Below are positions 35,705 through 48,994 of a stretch of 64,000 nt of DNA, piece by piece. The stretch's first letter is position 1, and the number at the start of each line of letters is the position of its first letter. The position numbers and the translations under genes were made by a program. The DNA lies in NCBI RefSeq assembly GCF_024868665.1, contig NC_079897.1, positions 1,783,349-1,847,348 of the forward strand, written 5' to 3'. The notes under the pieces were generated by a model. The model was not told where the DNA came from, did not search any database, and saw only the letters and a list, made by a program, of their open reading frames with translations. This stretch comes from Triplophysa rosa. Taxonomy: Eukaryota > Chordata > Actinopteri > Cypriniformes > Nemacheilidae.

Positions 35705-38700
35705 ATGCCTCTCCAGGACAGAAAGTCTAGAGGTCCAACAAAATCACATCCAAAACCTAAAGACAAGTAAGCCGTTGCTGAAGTGACACGTCATGGGAAC
35801 GTTGTTTGATGCTGATGTTTATGTAAATGTCTTTTTTATTATTTGTAGGGAGCTTCTTGATCTGAAAAGACTTCTAGCATTGATCACAGCTCCTGTAACC
35901 AGACAACAGGTATAAAACTACATTTCTATCATTCAAATGATCAATAATTACATCACTAACTTTAATCCAATCGTACACTTTTGTCATTTCAATTGAATTG
36001 AATTATCATTCTTCAAATGGTGCAAATGATTCCTGAGAGTCACGTCTGCCCTTCAGGTTTCCTCTGTAAATCAGTCCAGGGGACAGAAGTCCCAAACCTC
36101 CTCAAATGTTCACGACAGCCGGAAGAATTGCCCGGTCGCTGAAGCGTCCGAGCTGGATAACTTCAGGTGCACAGCACGATCTGTAGTCTGGGTTTGCTTG
36201 TCGTGTTATTTGTATGACCAATGTTAATTCTGTGAACAGTGCGACTTACCGGAATCAGAGATGTTTTAGCGACCCACCGCATCATAAAGTTTTCCTGGAC
36301 ATCTTCACGGCCTTGATCAATAACAGACTGGCTTTCAGGTCGGTATTTGTATGATGTTGAGTGGTTGTGATATTAACCTCCGATAAAGTTGTTAAACTGC
36401 CTTTCGATTTCAGCGAATGGATGGAAAAGTCTTCATCGGATGGAGCGCTGAGAGTTTTGAACTGCTTAAGATTGTTGATCAGAGATCCAGTTTACCAGGT
36501 AGGACCCAAAATCTCTGTTTGGTTTTTGTGGAGAAATTGTGTCATACAAAAATATTAGAGATTGACCGATAACAATAGCAAAGCATTATTGCTATATAAT
36601 TTGATTAGGGTCCAAATAAAAATCAAATCTCTTTTCATTGGCATCTATGTCTGGCTCTTTTTTAGACGTTGTTCTTTGAGCTCCAAGGGGCTGGACAGCT
36701 TGCTAAGGTAAAGATTTTCCCATATTTTAAGCTGTGAACGCAGCGGTTTGTGGAAATGTGTCGTGTTTGTCTCGTCTGATGTGTTTCAGTACATGGAGTC
36801 CGTCGCCGCTGTGTATCTGGACTGTAGAGAACAGACACTGGATGTTGAGCAGCTGGTTGCCATGACATGTAAGACACATTTCGTATTTAACAGGTATGTT
36901 TTAAATGAGATGCGTGATGAATAACGTGTTTGCTGTGCTTGTGTTCTTTATTCGCTTACAGATATGTTTCAGAAATTGTCTTCAGTTGAGGAACAGAGAC
37001 AGTGGATTATTAACTGTGGGACACATAAGGTACTGCTGTCATAAATAGAATAAAACGTATAAATTGTGTAAATTTAGTACTCGTACCCATTCATACGCAT
37101 TAGTCATCTTTTGCATTGTAAAAGTGAAGATCTTGCTCCAGGTTTTCATTAGGGCTTCATTCTTGCCATTTTCGTACGATTCACGTCATACACGTAAAGG
37201 ATAATGTACAGGCAGCCGGTTGTTATCGCAGAAATAAGCTTATTACAGCCGGCTGCTTGCACATTATCCCACTTATTACACGGCTACTTGCCACATGAGA
37301 AAAAAACTGGACATGAAATGTGAATTAGAAATATTCCCTTGCGCGACCTTCAGACCTTGCGCAAGGAAAAGACGATTACTTCCGGTTTTAAGGTCAGAAA
37401 CGACATGAACAGGCAATTTGGTTTAATCATTTGTAAATATAATGTCATGTATGTTATTAAAAGACATATTTATATTTAATTTGTCAAAAAAAAAAAAACG
37501 GTCAAAATGATTTGCTGCATCCGGGTTACCGTGTGTTATTAGTTTTGAGCGGTTGTTATCTGGGAATAATGAACCTGCAAACGTCGCGGCCAGTGTTGGG
37601 TAAGTTACTCTGAAAAAGTAATTCATTACTAGTTACTAATTACATATTCAATGGTGTAATTAGATTACTGTACAAATTACTCTCTCCAAAATGTGTTTAA
37701 TTACTTATTACTAATTACTTTCTATATCCTACATCAACCTTGATTAGAATTGATTCAAGGATAGACATGAAACGGCTTATTTAATTCATTCAAATAAATA
37801 ATAAATAACTACATAAATTATTCTTATTAACTGACCAAAGTATACAAATGTGAGAAGGATACATTAAAGCATACATTTTAAAGTTAGACTTATAATTTTG
37901 ATGTCACTTCCACTATTGAATATATTATACAGTATTTAGTTCAATTACATAATAAGTAAGTGTAATTAAATTACAGAAAAATAATAGTAATCCCTTACTT
38001 TACTTTTTCAAGGGAAAAGTAATTAAATTACAGTAACTAATTACTTAGTAACTAGTTACACCCAACACTGGTCGCGACTGGCCAATCAGAATCAAGCATT
38101 CCAACGAGCCGTGTAATAAATTCATTTAAAATCACTACCTCCAAAAATACTTACGGTTTACCGAGAGATCATGCTGGCATCACTTACATTTTCTTTTCTG
38201 ACAGACTCTAGTAAGTCTTCTTTCCGCACGGGACAGCGGTGTGGTGTTAGGAGCTCTGCTGGCCCTCACCACGCTGGCCGAAAGGTGCGTTTGTGTCACA
38301 CCTTTATAATTCTACAGATTTATTGTGAATAATGATCTTTGTTTGTGAAGTTTATATTGCTATTAGGGCGTAAAGTTGACGGCGTTTGCCATGAATAGCC
38401 TTTGCCTCAGTAAACAAATGCATTTATGAATCTACAGTCATTGTGTTGGGCCTAATCGATAATCCTCATTTAGTCAAGAATGCAAAGAGAAGATCGGAGA
38501 GCTGTCTATCGTGGAGCATCTTCTAGTCGTCTTACAAGAATATGACACGTTGTCCAAAAGGTAAGCGTGGATGAAAATCTGTTTGTGAAATGGTTTTTGG
38601 GTCTGATCGTGTATTTGTGCGTCTGGTCTCAGGTTGAGCGCGGAGCTGTTGAGGTTGTTGTGTGCGGTGCAGTGCGTCAGGGAACAGGTGCGTCACTGTG

Positions 38701-41700
38701 ACGGTGTTCCCGTGCTCCTCAGTCACCTGCACGCCGACCACGTGAAGCTGCTGTGGAGCACCGTGTGGGTCCTCGTGCAGCTGTGTCAGGATCCGGACAC
38801 CAGCGCTGAGATCCGAGCCTGGGGCGGTGTACAGCAGCTGCTCAGAATCTTGCACGGGTGCGTTTCAATGTTAGCTTGGGGACTCATAAGTTGTACGTGA
38901 AGTCACGCAAACCTTTTCTTCTCTCCAGAGAGCGAGTTTACGTGACGGATCATTCGACCATCGACGCGCTCTCCAGTGCCAACGCGGCGGGCAGGAGACA
39001 CAGACAACATGTGTCGACAGAGATCAGCGCTCGAGAGACTGCGGAGAACATCATGAATCTTCAGGCAGGTGAGGATCGATGCGGAACGTTCATCCCGGGG
39101 GAATTCCTAAATATTTTACGTTTGGGATGACAACCCCTTATCCCTGTTCCCAGCATGCTGTGCGGCGATCACCGAGCTTGTGTTGGACGACACAACGGCA
39201 CATAATGTAGTGCAGGTAGAGCTTCCTTTTTTTACTATTAAATGAAAGATATCAGTATACACCCTTACAAAAAGAGCTTTAATTCAAGTATACTTCTTAC
39301 TAAATGTACTAAAAAAAAGAAATTCTACTTCTATTTTTGTGTTCTTTCCAAGAACTTATATGTAGTATATTTGGACACTTTTATCCAAAGCAACATTTTG
39401 TCATATCTTGTACTTAATCTCGTAATGGAGATATACAGTACTTAAAAGTAGGGCTGTCAAACGATTAATCGCGATTAATCGCATCCAGAATAAAAGTTTG
39501 TGTTTACATCATATATTTCTGTGTACAGTGCATATTAATTTTGTATTTATAAACACAAAACATACGCATACTTGTCTATATATTTAGGAAATATTTAAAT
39601 GTATTAATTTATATTTACCAATAATTTAAATTCTAAATAAACGTTTATTAATTGTTATATTTTATATTTTTGTAAAATAAATGCATTTATGTGTATGTGT
39701 TCATAAATACAAAATTAATTAGCACAGTATACCGACATAAATTACATAAACACAAACTTTTATTCTGGATGCGATTAATCACGATTAATCGTTTGACAGC
39801 CCGTATAATGAAGTATTCTAAGTGTACTTGGCTTGTAGTCGTTTACTCTTTTGATTGAGCAGTCTAGTAAATACTTTTTTCATAGTTTTACGTGATCTTG
39901 TATGTTGACGTGTATAATGTAGCAACATAATATAAGTCATGTAAATAGTAAACTATAAGTATGGCGTTCAGTTTACTTAAAGAAAAGTATACTTGGTGTA
40001 TAAAAATGACTAAACTCGTAGTTTACTGAAAGTATACTTCAAAGTGCACTTTCATAACCTTAAAAATGTGCTAGAAAACTATACCAGTACCCTGCGTTCC
40101 ATTTCGAAGGGCTGGTCCCTATGCCCTAAGCCCTTCAAAGGGGTTGAAGGGTGTAGGGGACCAAACAACCGTTTCTTGAAGTGCCCTTCTGTGTCATCAT
40201 CCCGCGCCTATAAGGAGGCGCCGTCGACACGCAAAGAATCATGGGGGCCCGAAGTGTCCATCAGTTGTACCCATTCGAAATCCTTCATTCTGAAGGGCCC
40301 TTTGAAGTGGCCAGTTATGAGCACTTCGGTTTGGAACGACCCTTCAATATGGTGGCTGTGAAGGGCGATGTATCCCATTTGGAACGCACTGCCAGTATAA
40401 GTTCACTTGTAGTATAGACTTAGTTTAGTATATACTTCGTAGTAATTACTAGCACATTGATATTATTGTACTCGCTACATAAGGTATACTTAAAAATATA
40501 CATGAACTTTACTGAAGTATGCTTAATAAAATGACCTTGAAGTATACTTACTTTTTAAGGGCAATAATAATTTGGTTTCATTATATTTCAGGAGAATGGC
40601 GTGTACATAATCGGCAAACTGATATTACCCCAAAACTTCAAAGGAACTCGAGCTAAATCTCTACAGGTTTGTCAGCTGAATGTTATTTACAGTCAACTCC
40701 AGGTTTTATTTGAAATATATTAATAACGTATTAATGTTGCTGCTTATTTTCTGAAGTGTTATGCTTTTAGGGCTCTACGGTTCCTTTTTAGTATGGAGCG
40801 CAACAGACATCATTTTAAAAGGTATCAATATTTGACATGAAGTGCTGTAGGACGTTCACACATGCGTTATTTATGTTGCTCATGAAGGTCTCGTTTTTGG
40901 TTTGTTTGTTTGTTCCAGACTCTTTTCTCCAGAGCTGTTTGAGATGTTTATTGACGTTGGACATTATGTAAGGGACATTTCTGCATATGAAGCGCTACAA
41001 GAAAAAATCTCCCTCCTATCGGTAAGACATACAGACAGTTAAAGCGCTATGGAAATCAATTTCAATTGAATTTAGAAAGCAAAGGTCAAACCTTTAGACC
41101 TGTATGTGTTTTCTATGCCACGTTTACTCTCATTTTTAGAAGGAAGACTTGGATGTTCTCAAGGAAAACATCGAGACAGTGAATCAGAATCGACCGCCTT
41201 TGAGAGTTATTAATGGTTATGCGGTTCTGGATCATTTGGGCAGCGGCGCCTTTGGCAGCGTTTATAAGGTGATTTCTTTCCAGATTTCTTTCCACAGCTA
41301 GGTGACACTGTAATTGTGTCTTTATTTTTGTTCCCGCGTGAAGGTCCGTAAGCAGAGCGGACAGAATTATCTGGCGCTGAAGGAGGTGAACTTTCACAAT
41401 CCCGCTTTCGGCAAAGACATGCGCTCACGGGACAGCAGCGTGGAGAAGATCGTGTCTGAGCTGACCATCATTAAAGAACAGGTTCGCACGCGTTCTTGCA
41501 CCAAAACAAACCGAGAAAAAAACACTTGGTCATCCTTTATTTCTTTCAGATGTCACACCCGAACATTGTAAAATACGTCAAGACATTTTTAGAAAGTAAG
41601 TATCCGTCTGCGGCTTGATTTATTTCCACCTCGTGTATTGTTTGTACCTGACAGTGGTTTTTTATGCTTTCAGGTGACAAACTTTACATTGTGATGGAGC

Positions 41701-44700
41701 TCATCGTAGGAGCTCCGCTGGCTGAACATTTCAACTCTCTGAAAGAGAAACAGCAGACGTTTACCGAGGAGAGAGTGTGGAACATCTTCATACAGGTGAG
41801 CATCTGATGGGAGGCAAGGAGAAATATCGGAATGGAAAATGAATACGTAACCTTATGATGACTTTCGCAGATATGTCTGGCTTTGAGATACTTACACAAG
41901 GAGAAACGCATCGTCCACCGTGACCTCACTCCTAATAATATCATGCTCGGAGAGAGAGATAAAGTCACCATCAGTGAGTCATGTGTCATTATGTGTATAC
42001 ATGTAACGGTGTTGAATTTATTACTCTGGATTTGTGTACATTTGATGAGAAATGTTTGAGATCTTCAATAAAATTGACTTTTGATGGCACAAATCTGAGC
42101 TCAGTTTGACACATTGTTGACATCTCTTCTCAAACTCTAATGACAAGAGACATTTCTGAGATTTCTGACTTATTTTCTCGCCAGAAATATTTGAGACAGA
42201 GGTGAAACTTTCCTATTTGCTCTTCATTTAATCTCATTGATGTCTAGAGAAATAATTGAGATATTAAAGTGTGTGATTTTTGTGTCTGTACTGGGGATTA
42301 CCTTTGTTATTATTAGGGCTGTCAAACGATTAATCGCGATTAATCGCATCCAGAATAAAAGTTTGTGTTTACATAATATTTATCTGTTTACTGTGCATAA
42401 TAATTTTGTATTTATAAACACATACACATCCATGCATATATTTAAGAAAAATCTAAATATTAATAAACATTTATATATAATTTCAATTATTGGTAAGTAT
42501 AAATAAATACATGTAAATATTTCCTAAATATGTATACTTGTGTATGTGTTTGTATTTATAAATACAAAATTAATATGCACAGTACACAGACATATGTTAT
42601 GTAAACACAAACTTTTATTCTGGATGCGATTAATCGCGATTAATCGTTTGACAGCCCTAGTTATTATTCAAAAAAATAACAATTGAAGTTTTGTAATAGG
42701 AATAGCATTTTTTTTTAATAGCAATTTTTGTAATAAAGAAAGTTTCTTTATTCAGCCGCGAAAAACAATGAAGAGAGTCCAAAATTATTTTCTATTTATC
42801 TGTATTTGATCATTTTTGTTTCCTTTTGTTAAACAATAATATTCCTCAATATTTCAAATAAAAATAGTGTTTCTTTTTGCATTCATTTGCAGAAATGGAA
42901 AACTGGAGAAACAAGATGCTCTGTTTTTGTTCAGACCTCAAATACAGCAAAGAAAACAAGTTCCGATTCACTTTTAAGCGATACAGCAGTCATATTTCTA
43001 CATGTATTTCAGAAAAGTTCAATTTCGTATGATAACCTGGATTTTCGTCACAGTTTTCATGTGTCTTTCACATTGCTGTTGGATGACTTTACGTCACTCC
43101 TGAGGTTTGATTTTGTTGAGACACTGGACTGAAATGACCACAATACATCTAGAAAGGATGATGAAATGAACATTTTTTCTGCGGCTGCATATTTTATTTT
43201 GATGTGTTATTTTTATATTCATAAAAACGTTTCTAACCAATGCATACTTCATCTCTCACAGCTGATTTTGGTCTTGCAAAGCAGAAGCAGGTGAACAGTA
43301 AGCTGACGTCAGTGGTCGGAACAATACTGTACTGCTGGTGTGTGTTGAGAACATGAGCTTCATACTGTTATAAATAAGTATTATTGTGTCACATTCTATG
43401 AGCTGTGGTTTGTGTTGTTTTTGGTCAGTCCAGAGATTGTGAAGAATGAGCCGTATGGTGAGAAAGCAGATGTTTGGGCCACGGGTTGTATCCTCTATCA
43501 GATGGTCACTCTCGCACCTCCTTTCTACAGTGCAAACATGCTCTCGCTCGCTACTAAGGTGACGCATCTTCACTGTTCTCGTACTGTTCAAGATGTCCTC
43601 TTGAATCATTTCTTTATATTCCTCGTGTGTTTAGATCGTAGAAGCCGTCTATGAGCCGGTAACGGATGAAGCTTTCTCGGAGAGAGTTACACACATGATT
43701 CAATGGTGTGAGCTCTCTTTATGAGTTTCAATATATTTATGCCGTCTTGGAAGTGTGTACATCAATGTCCGGTTTCATGTCGCAAAGGTAAAATGTCTCT
43801 CTTGACCAGGTGCTTGACTCCGAATGCAGACCTGCGTCCGGACATCATCGAGGTCAGCTCCAGAATTTCTGACATCATGATGAGGTTTGTGGACAGTCTG
43901 TGCGCATCCCATAATTCATTGGAGAGAAGGGCGGAGCGAGACAGGAAGAGAGCTCAGAAGTACTTCCTGGAGAGCAACAGGACCAGGATGTGCAGACCGC
44001 CACAGGTTTGCAAACAAAACTCTGTGTCCTTGGTGTTACAGGGGGAAAGTATCTGATGTGTGTTGTTTGTATTTCAGAGCGTCAAAATACAAGATGGACC
44101 TCAGACACAGAGTTTCGAAACATCGTCTGCATCGGAAGAAGATCAAAGCCGAGGTTTTCTTTGCTTTAATACACAAATAACATCAGCATCTTCTCTAGCA
44201 AGGGCTGAATCGTTCTCTATGCAAATAAAAACCCTTTTGGCCACACAAACGTATTGTCAGACTGTAATTCATAATTCAACTCTTGCATGTGAACATTAAC
44301 GCATATTTTAAACCCTTTCCGAAAATGTGTAGAAATGGTCGAGGGCAGCGTGAAGTCCTCAGATGAGCTGAAGCTGGTCAGGTAAGGTCATAGGCTACAG
44401 CTGGAAAGGATTCGATCGGTAAAATGAGCCATTTTGTTTCAGAATAGATCCAGATGGTTGTAAATAGAGTGTTTCTGAAAAACGTGTTTAGATTTAAATG
44501 TAAGATTATCAAGAAAGTTTGGAATAGTGTGCTCCGATTGATGTTGCACAATAAAACTCGATTCTCGTTTTGTTGGTTTTATTGTTATGATGTCATGCAA
44601 AAGCAGTTAAAGTCATTGTGTCTTGCGTTCAGCAGCGATGATTTTCAGAAGGCAAGAACTCGACCAGGTGAATATTATTTTCTTTGATGATAATGTGCAC

Positions 44701-47498
44701 ACATTTGAAATGCTCTGTGGCTTTTGCTCCATCTGCTTTATTGTCGTGTTTGCAATTTGATTTGTTTAACAACACGTTACAATTCGAACTAAAAGAACAC
44801 TTTAAAACATCATCAAATGAATGAAAGTGGTTTGTTGCTGATGTAGACGGTGCACGCACGCGCCTGACCCAAAGTTAACTTCCGGTATGTTATAATACAA
44901 CAATTTATTTTATATTCATATTATTTTATAACAATATTCTATTGTATTAAATTAAAAGAACACTACTCATCAGTGATTGATTCTTTGCGGAAGTCTACCG
45001 GAAGTTAAGTTTGGGTCGCTTAGCGTTTGTTTATGTTGTTGCAGCTGAAAGCGTGTATACTGCAATGTTTTCAAATCTCTGCTGGTAATCTGTGACGTGT
45101 CACATGTTGTTTACAGCATCGGCAGGCATCTGTCTATCACAGAGAAAAGTTCGACAGATCGATGATCCCAACCACAGGCTTCTGGAAGTTCTGCATAAGA
45201 TTGTGTTCATATCTCAGGTGACATTCAGCTCGACTCAATGTGTTTGTGTTAAAGGGACAGTTCATCCTAAAATGACAATTCTGTCATCATTGACTCACCC
45301 TCGAGTTGTTCCAAATCTGTATAAATGTCTTTGTTCTGATGAACACAGAGAAAGATATTTGGAAGAACGCTTATAACCAGACAGATTTTGCCCCCCATTG
45401 ACTCCCATAGTAGGAAAAACTACAATGGTTGTCAAAAGTGCCCCAGAACTGTTTTCTTCCCTACATTCTTCAAAATCTCTTCTTTTGTGTTCAACGGAAC
45501 AAAGATATCAAGATTTGGAACTGTTCCTTTAAGAACTGTTGTTACTGAAACAGACCTGTACACCGTTTTAAAATATAAAGACACTTTCTTTGACTCTCAG
45601 CCTGCGGTTGATGTTTTCAGCTTCCACCCGCTCTCCAAAACAGCTTCAAGCAGCGGACGATCGAGCGCTTTAAAAAAGCACTGTTCTCTCATGGAAGTGA
45701 CGCATACAATCTGAAGGTGGAGCTGAAGAAGGTACCTGATGTCAGAGTTACATCACAGTCCCAGTCTGTAAAATCTAGATTAATATAGATGAAACCACCT
45801 CACCAGAGCGTCAAACAAGATATTTTAGCATCCCTTATGGAAAAAAAGTTGATTCAGTAGTGCTATAAGTATACTTGTTTAAACATATACTTTGTATACT
45901 TATGTACCTCTCAGAAATACACGTCATGTAGTCAGAAAGGAGAAGTCAGCTTTGAGGTGTGGAACTGAAGTAGACTAAAGTGGGACAATTTAGTCCCAAG
46001 TAGTATTAAAATAGATTTACTTAAGAAGCATACTTTTTTTTTATAAGGGATGTCCTGCAAATATTTTCATTCATGCGGATAGTAACGGCTCCATCTAGTG
46101 GTTACTTGAGGGATTTTTTTCAGATGCTACACATTTTGTCTGTCAGGTCCTTCAAGGAAGTCAAGAGCTGGTGGAGATGACGTCATCAAGCAGGGAGTGG
46201 TGGTCTATGATGCAGTCTCTGAGCTCAGAACCTTCTGCTGCTGTCAGTCGAGGTGAATCCAGTCCATGTTTCTTTTGGGTTTAGTTTAAAGGTTAAAACC
46301 CGGCTGAAATGATCTTGTGTTTTGCAGGCGAGTCGGGTTATTCTGCTCTTCAAGATGGACTCACCTATGAGGACATGCAGGTAAGACTGTGAAGAATGAA
46401 TTACAATTTTTTATACGTCTACCATTTAAAAGTTACGGGTCACATACTTGTCACATACTTGTTCTTTATTTATTTATATTTTTGAATTAAAGTCAACTCA
46501 TCAAAACCGTGGAATAACACAAATTTGACTTTGGGAATTAAAATACAAAATATCAAAACTGTAGAATTTGCAGAAATGTTTTCTTGTCATTCTATCAAGC
46601 AGCTTCTTAAGGTCTCGCTCTGAGAATGAAGTTCAGAATGGAGTTCACATCTATTCTGAGCTCTTGTTTACTTCTTTATCTTCACTGTTCAGTCCAGTTC
46701 GTTCCTTTTTTATTTCAATTTGATTCATTTTCATGAAATAAATAACATTTTAGTTTTGTAATAAAATACATTATCATGATGGGACAGTTATATGTTGTGT
46801 ATAAAACTCATTTAAGCGTTTTAAGTTTTTTTTTTAATTCATAAGACACATTTCAGTTTCGTGACTCTAAAGTTTCAAACAGTAGTGAATATTGTACGGC
46901 TTTTTTCAATTACGTCTTTCACAATTCTTCACAAGAGGAACAGTTTATCAAAACATTTTAAGCATTGAAAAGCGCATAGGATGAAACGTCTGTTTTTAAA
47001 ACACTTGCACACATTGCATATGGAAAATAAACCACAACACACAACTGCTTTTCGCCGAAACATTTTGAGTTCACTGAATAAACCTGTGACTATTTACTTC
47101 ATTTTCAAATACTGTCTTGCTTTGAATCAGGTTGTAATGTTTGTATATTGAATAATACTCTGATAGACCTAGTAACTTAGAAATACAGAGAAATTATACT
47201 TATAATTCTGCGTTAAATCACTTTTTTGCCTGTGGACAAAATAAATAGGACAAATACTTCATGATCTAAGTTCACTGTAAAACAATTTGATGTTCTGAAT
47301 TTGTGTTTCAGACTATCCTGGAGGAGGTACTCGAGGACAACAGCTATTATAACGAAACCACAAGCAGGTATTCTTTACACACAAGTCTTCTAGAATAAAG
47401 CCGGGTTGTGTTAAATTTCCTCATCATTCATTGGCTGCCTGTGGGGTTACAGGGGCGGGACAGATTCAGGAGCGGGATCAAGAAATGACACCCCGTGA
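35705..47498 (+). CDS. nek10: Serine/threonine (dual-specificity) kinase NEK10
   Basis: Coding exons: 35705-35766, 35849-35909, 36057-36166, 36240-36338, 36414-36498, 36666-36707, 36790-36868, 36962-37029, 38205-38284, 38474-38560, 38633-38857, 38929-39068, 39154-39215, 40592-40666, 40757-40821, 40919-41021, 41140-41268, 41344-41481, 41550-41595, 41674-41795, 41871-41973, 43262-43337, 43429-43558, 43635-43705, 43810-44005, 44078-44153, 44333-44381, 44633-44667, 45117-45217, 45621-45731, 46147-46252, 46328-46380, 47312-47367, 47453-47498. All phases agree; 1028 residues (human 1172). Domains: armadillo-type helical repeats about 80-470, kinase about 506-770, coiled coil, then a C-terminal region with the NEK10-specific ASAGICLSQRKVRQI and GLTYEDMQTILEEVLED. 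NEK10 is linked to ciliary function and the DNA-damage checkpoint. The start at 35705 gives MPLQDRKS, like the human N-terminus. Confidence 0.95.
37273..38119. mobile_element. DNA transposon relic with TTATTACACGGC ends, interrupted by a hAT MITE
   Basis: TTATTACACGGCT at 37273 and AGCCGTGTAATAA ending at 38119 are perfect inverted repeats. A further local palindrome (37201-37268, with CAGCCGG and CCGGCTG) lies just outside. It is in nek10 intron 8. No coding frame. Confidence 0.65.
37591..38070. mobile_element. hAT MITE (CAGTGTTGGG family)
   Basis: Ends CAGTGTTGGGTAAGTTACT and AGTAACTAGTTACACCCAAC plus ACTG are inverted repeats. Flanks GTCGCGGC (37583-37590) and GTCGCGAC (38071-38078) form an 8-bp duplication with one change. 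It is nested inside 37273-38119. Confidence 0.92.
39449..39806. mobile_element. hAT MITE (AGGGCTGTCAAACG family), copy in nek10 intron 13
   Basis: Long inverted ends: AGGGCTGTCAAACGATTAAT with CGCATCCAGAATAAAAG, and the mirror CTTTTATTCTGGATGCG with GATTAATCGTTTGACAGCCC. It is a sister of 42314-42659. The target duplication is not clear here. Confidence 0.88.
40090..40391. mobile_element. MITE with CTGCGTTCC ends, nek10 intron 13
   Basis: The left end CCCTGCGTTCCATTT and right end CCCATTTGGAACGCACTG are imperfect inverted repeats. CCAGTA is repeated on both sides (40084-40089 and 40392-40397). The interior contains several GAAGGG/CCCTTC inverted pieces. No gene. Confidence 0.75.
41140..43705 (+). 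other. nek10: nek10 exons encoding the protein kinase domain
   Basis: The glycine-rich loop is GSGAFGSVYK at about residues 514-524, and the ATP lysine is Lys537 in LALKEV. The catalytic loop is HRDLTPNN (Asp644), the metal-binding motif is DFG (662-664) and the activation segment runs to CCPE (685-688). ADVWATGCILYQM marks helix F. The catalytic loop has Thr in place of the Lys typical of Ser/Thr kinases, as in human NEK10. All catalytic residues needed for activity are present. Confidence 0.92.
42314..42659. mobile_element. hAT MITE (AGGGCTGTCAAACG family), copy in nek10 intron 21
   Basis: Terminal repeats are TAGGGCTGTCAAACGATTAA and its mirror ending GACAGCCCTA. GTTATTAT stands on both sides (42306-42313 and 42660-42667), a perfect 8-bp hAT duplication. 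It is 346 bp and nearly all palindromic. Confidence 0.95.
44866..45017. mobile_element. Short MITE with GACCCAAAGTTAACTTCCGG ends
   Basis: The left end GACCCAAAGTTAACTTCCGG and right end CCGGAAGTTAAGTTTGGGTC are inverted repeats around an AT-rich core. It is 152 bp, in nek10 intron 28. The edges recur in the repeats at 15345-15710 and 55305-55661. Confidence 0.8.
45254..45537. repeat. Dispersed palindromic element, fourth copy
   Basis: Starts AAAGGGACAGTTCATCCTAA and TTCTGTCATCATTGACTCAC. Its reverse half ends GGAACTGTTCCTTTAAG. It lies in nek10 intron 29. Confidence 0.8.
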
Positions 47499-48994
47499 CC
47501 CACAGCACATCGGTGATTGACACCTGTCATGTGCTGAAACGTGACATCCTGCAGACAACCTCTCAGGTCAACCGCTACACATGTCAAGACAAGCTGAACA
47601 TAATCACATTATGAGTCATGAGATGATTATATTACAACACTACAGGCAGGTGTCTGCTGTGCACAAGTACATGGTGTTTGTACAGCAGAGTACGTGTGAA
47701 ATCAATGATTACCTCATTTTAATGTGTGCACTTTGACGTGGGATATCTTCACTTATTTTTACCATTGTTCTTTTGGTTGATTTAAACAACAAATGTCTAT
47801 AAAATATTGTTTAAATAGATGGATTAAAAACTTAAGTCGAAGAAAAGCAGATGGACAGATTAAATTATTTAAGAGCATTTATTAGATATGAAGAATTTTT
47901 ATATAATGTAACTGTTTATAAGCTTTGCCTTTATTAAGGTCAATTTTCTTTCTTTACGTCAGTGGCTGTAGATTGGAGTCCAATAGTTATCTCTATATTT
48001 TAAACTTTTGGGGATTTTGAAACATGTAAAACAAAGATGTGACATTAAAAGAAGAAATACTTTAGTTTCTAAATCACATGTTACTGTAGCACATTCGTCA
48101 TACTGGACAATAGGGATGTAACGATATATTGTGGCACAATATATCACGGTACAAACAAGGAAAAACAACTACAATGTCTTGTAGAGATATGATGATCTTT
48201 TTATTTTCATTGGTTGAGCTGCCAACACATGACCTTCAATATATATATGGGTAGTAACTGTGTCCTATGGAGTGACTAACAATGAAGATAAATCTCCATT
48301 ATGCTTATAAATATGAATTATATAAAATAATATATGAACAGTTTTCTCATGTCAACTAGCCATACATTTTTTTTTTCTTAGGTTAACGCTTTCGTGATTT
48401 TTTAAATTTTATGATAAAATTCAATTTTTCAGTGACAGACCTATTCAGTTTTTTCCCATTTACATACAGAAAATTAAATTTTACTTTGAAATTTTATAGC
48501 AAGTTGTACTATGACTAATTATATATTTAATATTTATTTTAATTTAGATCCTTATAAATTAAAATACATTTTTGTTTTATTTTTGAAATTGTGATCAAAA
48601 TATCATGTTTTATATATTATAATATATTGTGGCTATACCACATACTAGCTGAAGAAATCAATCGTCAAACTGTTGTGCTGGAAATGTGAAGTTGTTGTTT
48701 ACTTGTGGTCTCAGACTTTTGGACCCAGTGTTCTTCGGTTCATTTTTCATCAATCTCTCAGGATGACCACAGCACTTGACACACTTTAATCTATTTATAA
48801 ATACTTACTTTTTTTATCATGGCACAATTCATACTGTTTCACATGCTATTCCTAAAGAAAACAGCAGCGTCATTTCCATGTATTCATATTCAATTTTATA
48901 CACAACAGCCTAGAAACGCACACGAAACGCACCGATTTGTAACCTTAAAAGACACAATAATGAAGAGACATGACGATAAAACGGCAAGTAAATA
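47499..48994. other. Intergenic region between convergent nek10 and nr1d2
   Basis: Contains the nek10 3' UTR and AT-rich DNA. A fragment with GGATGTAACGATATATTGTG near 48113 resembles, in reverse, CACAATATATTGTTACATCC near 21130. No gene seen. Confidence 0.5.

Noticed and set aside
45388..45714. Longer open frame over nek10 exon 30
   Set aside because: The other frame, entered at the acceptor TTTTCAG/CTTCC at 45621, gives LPPALQNSFKQRTIERFKK, which matches NEK10.
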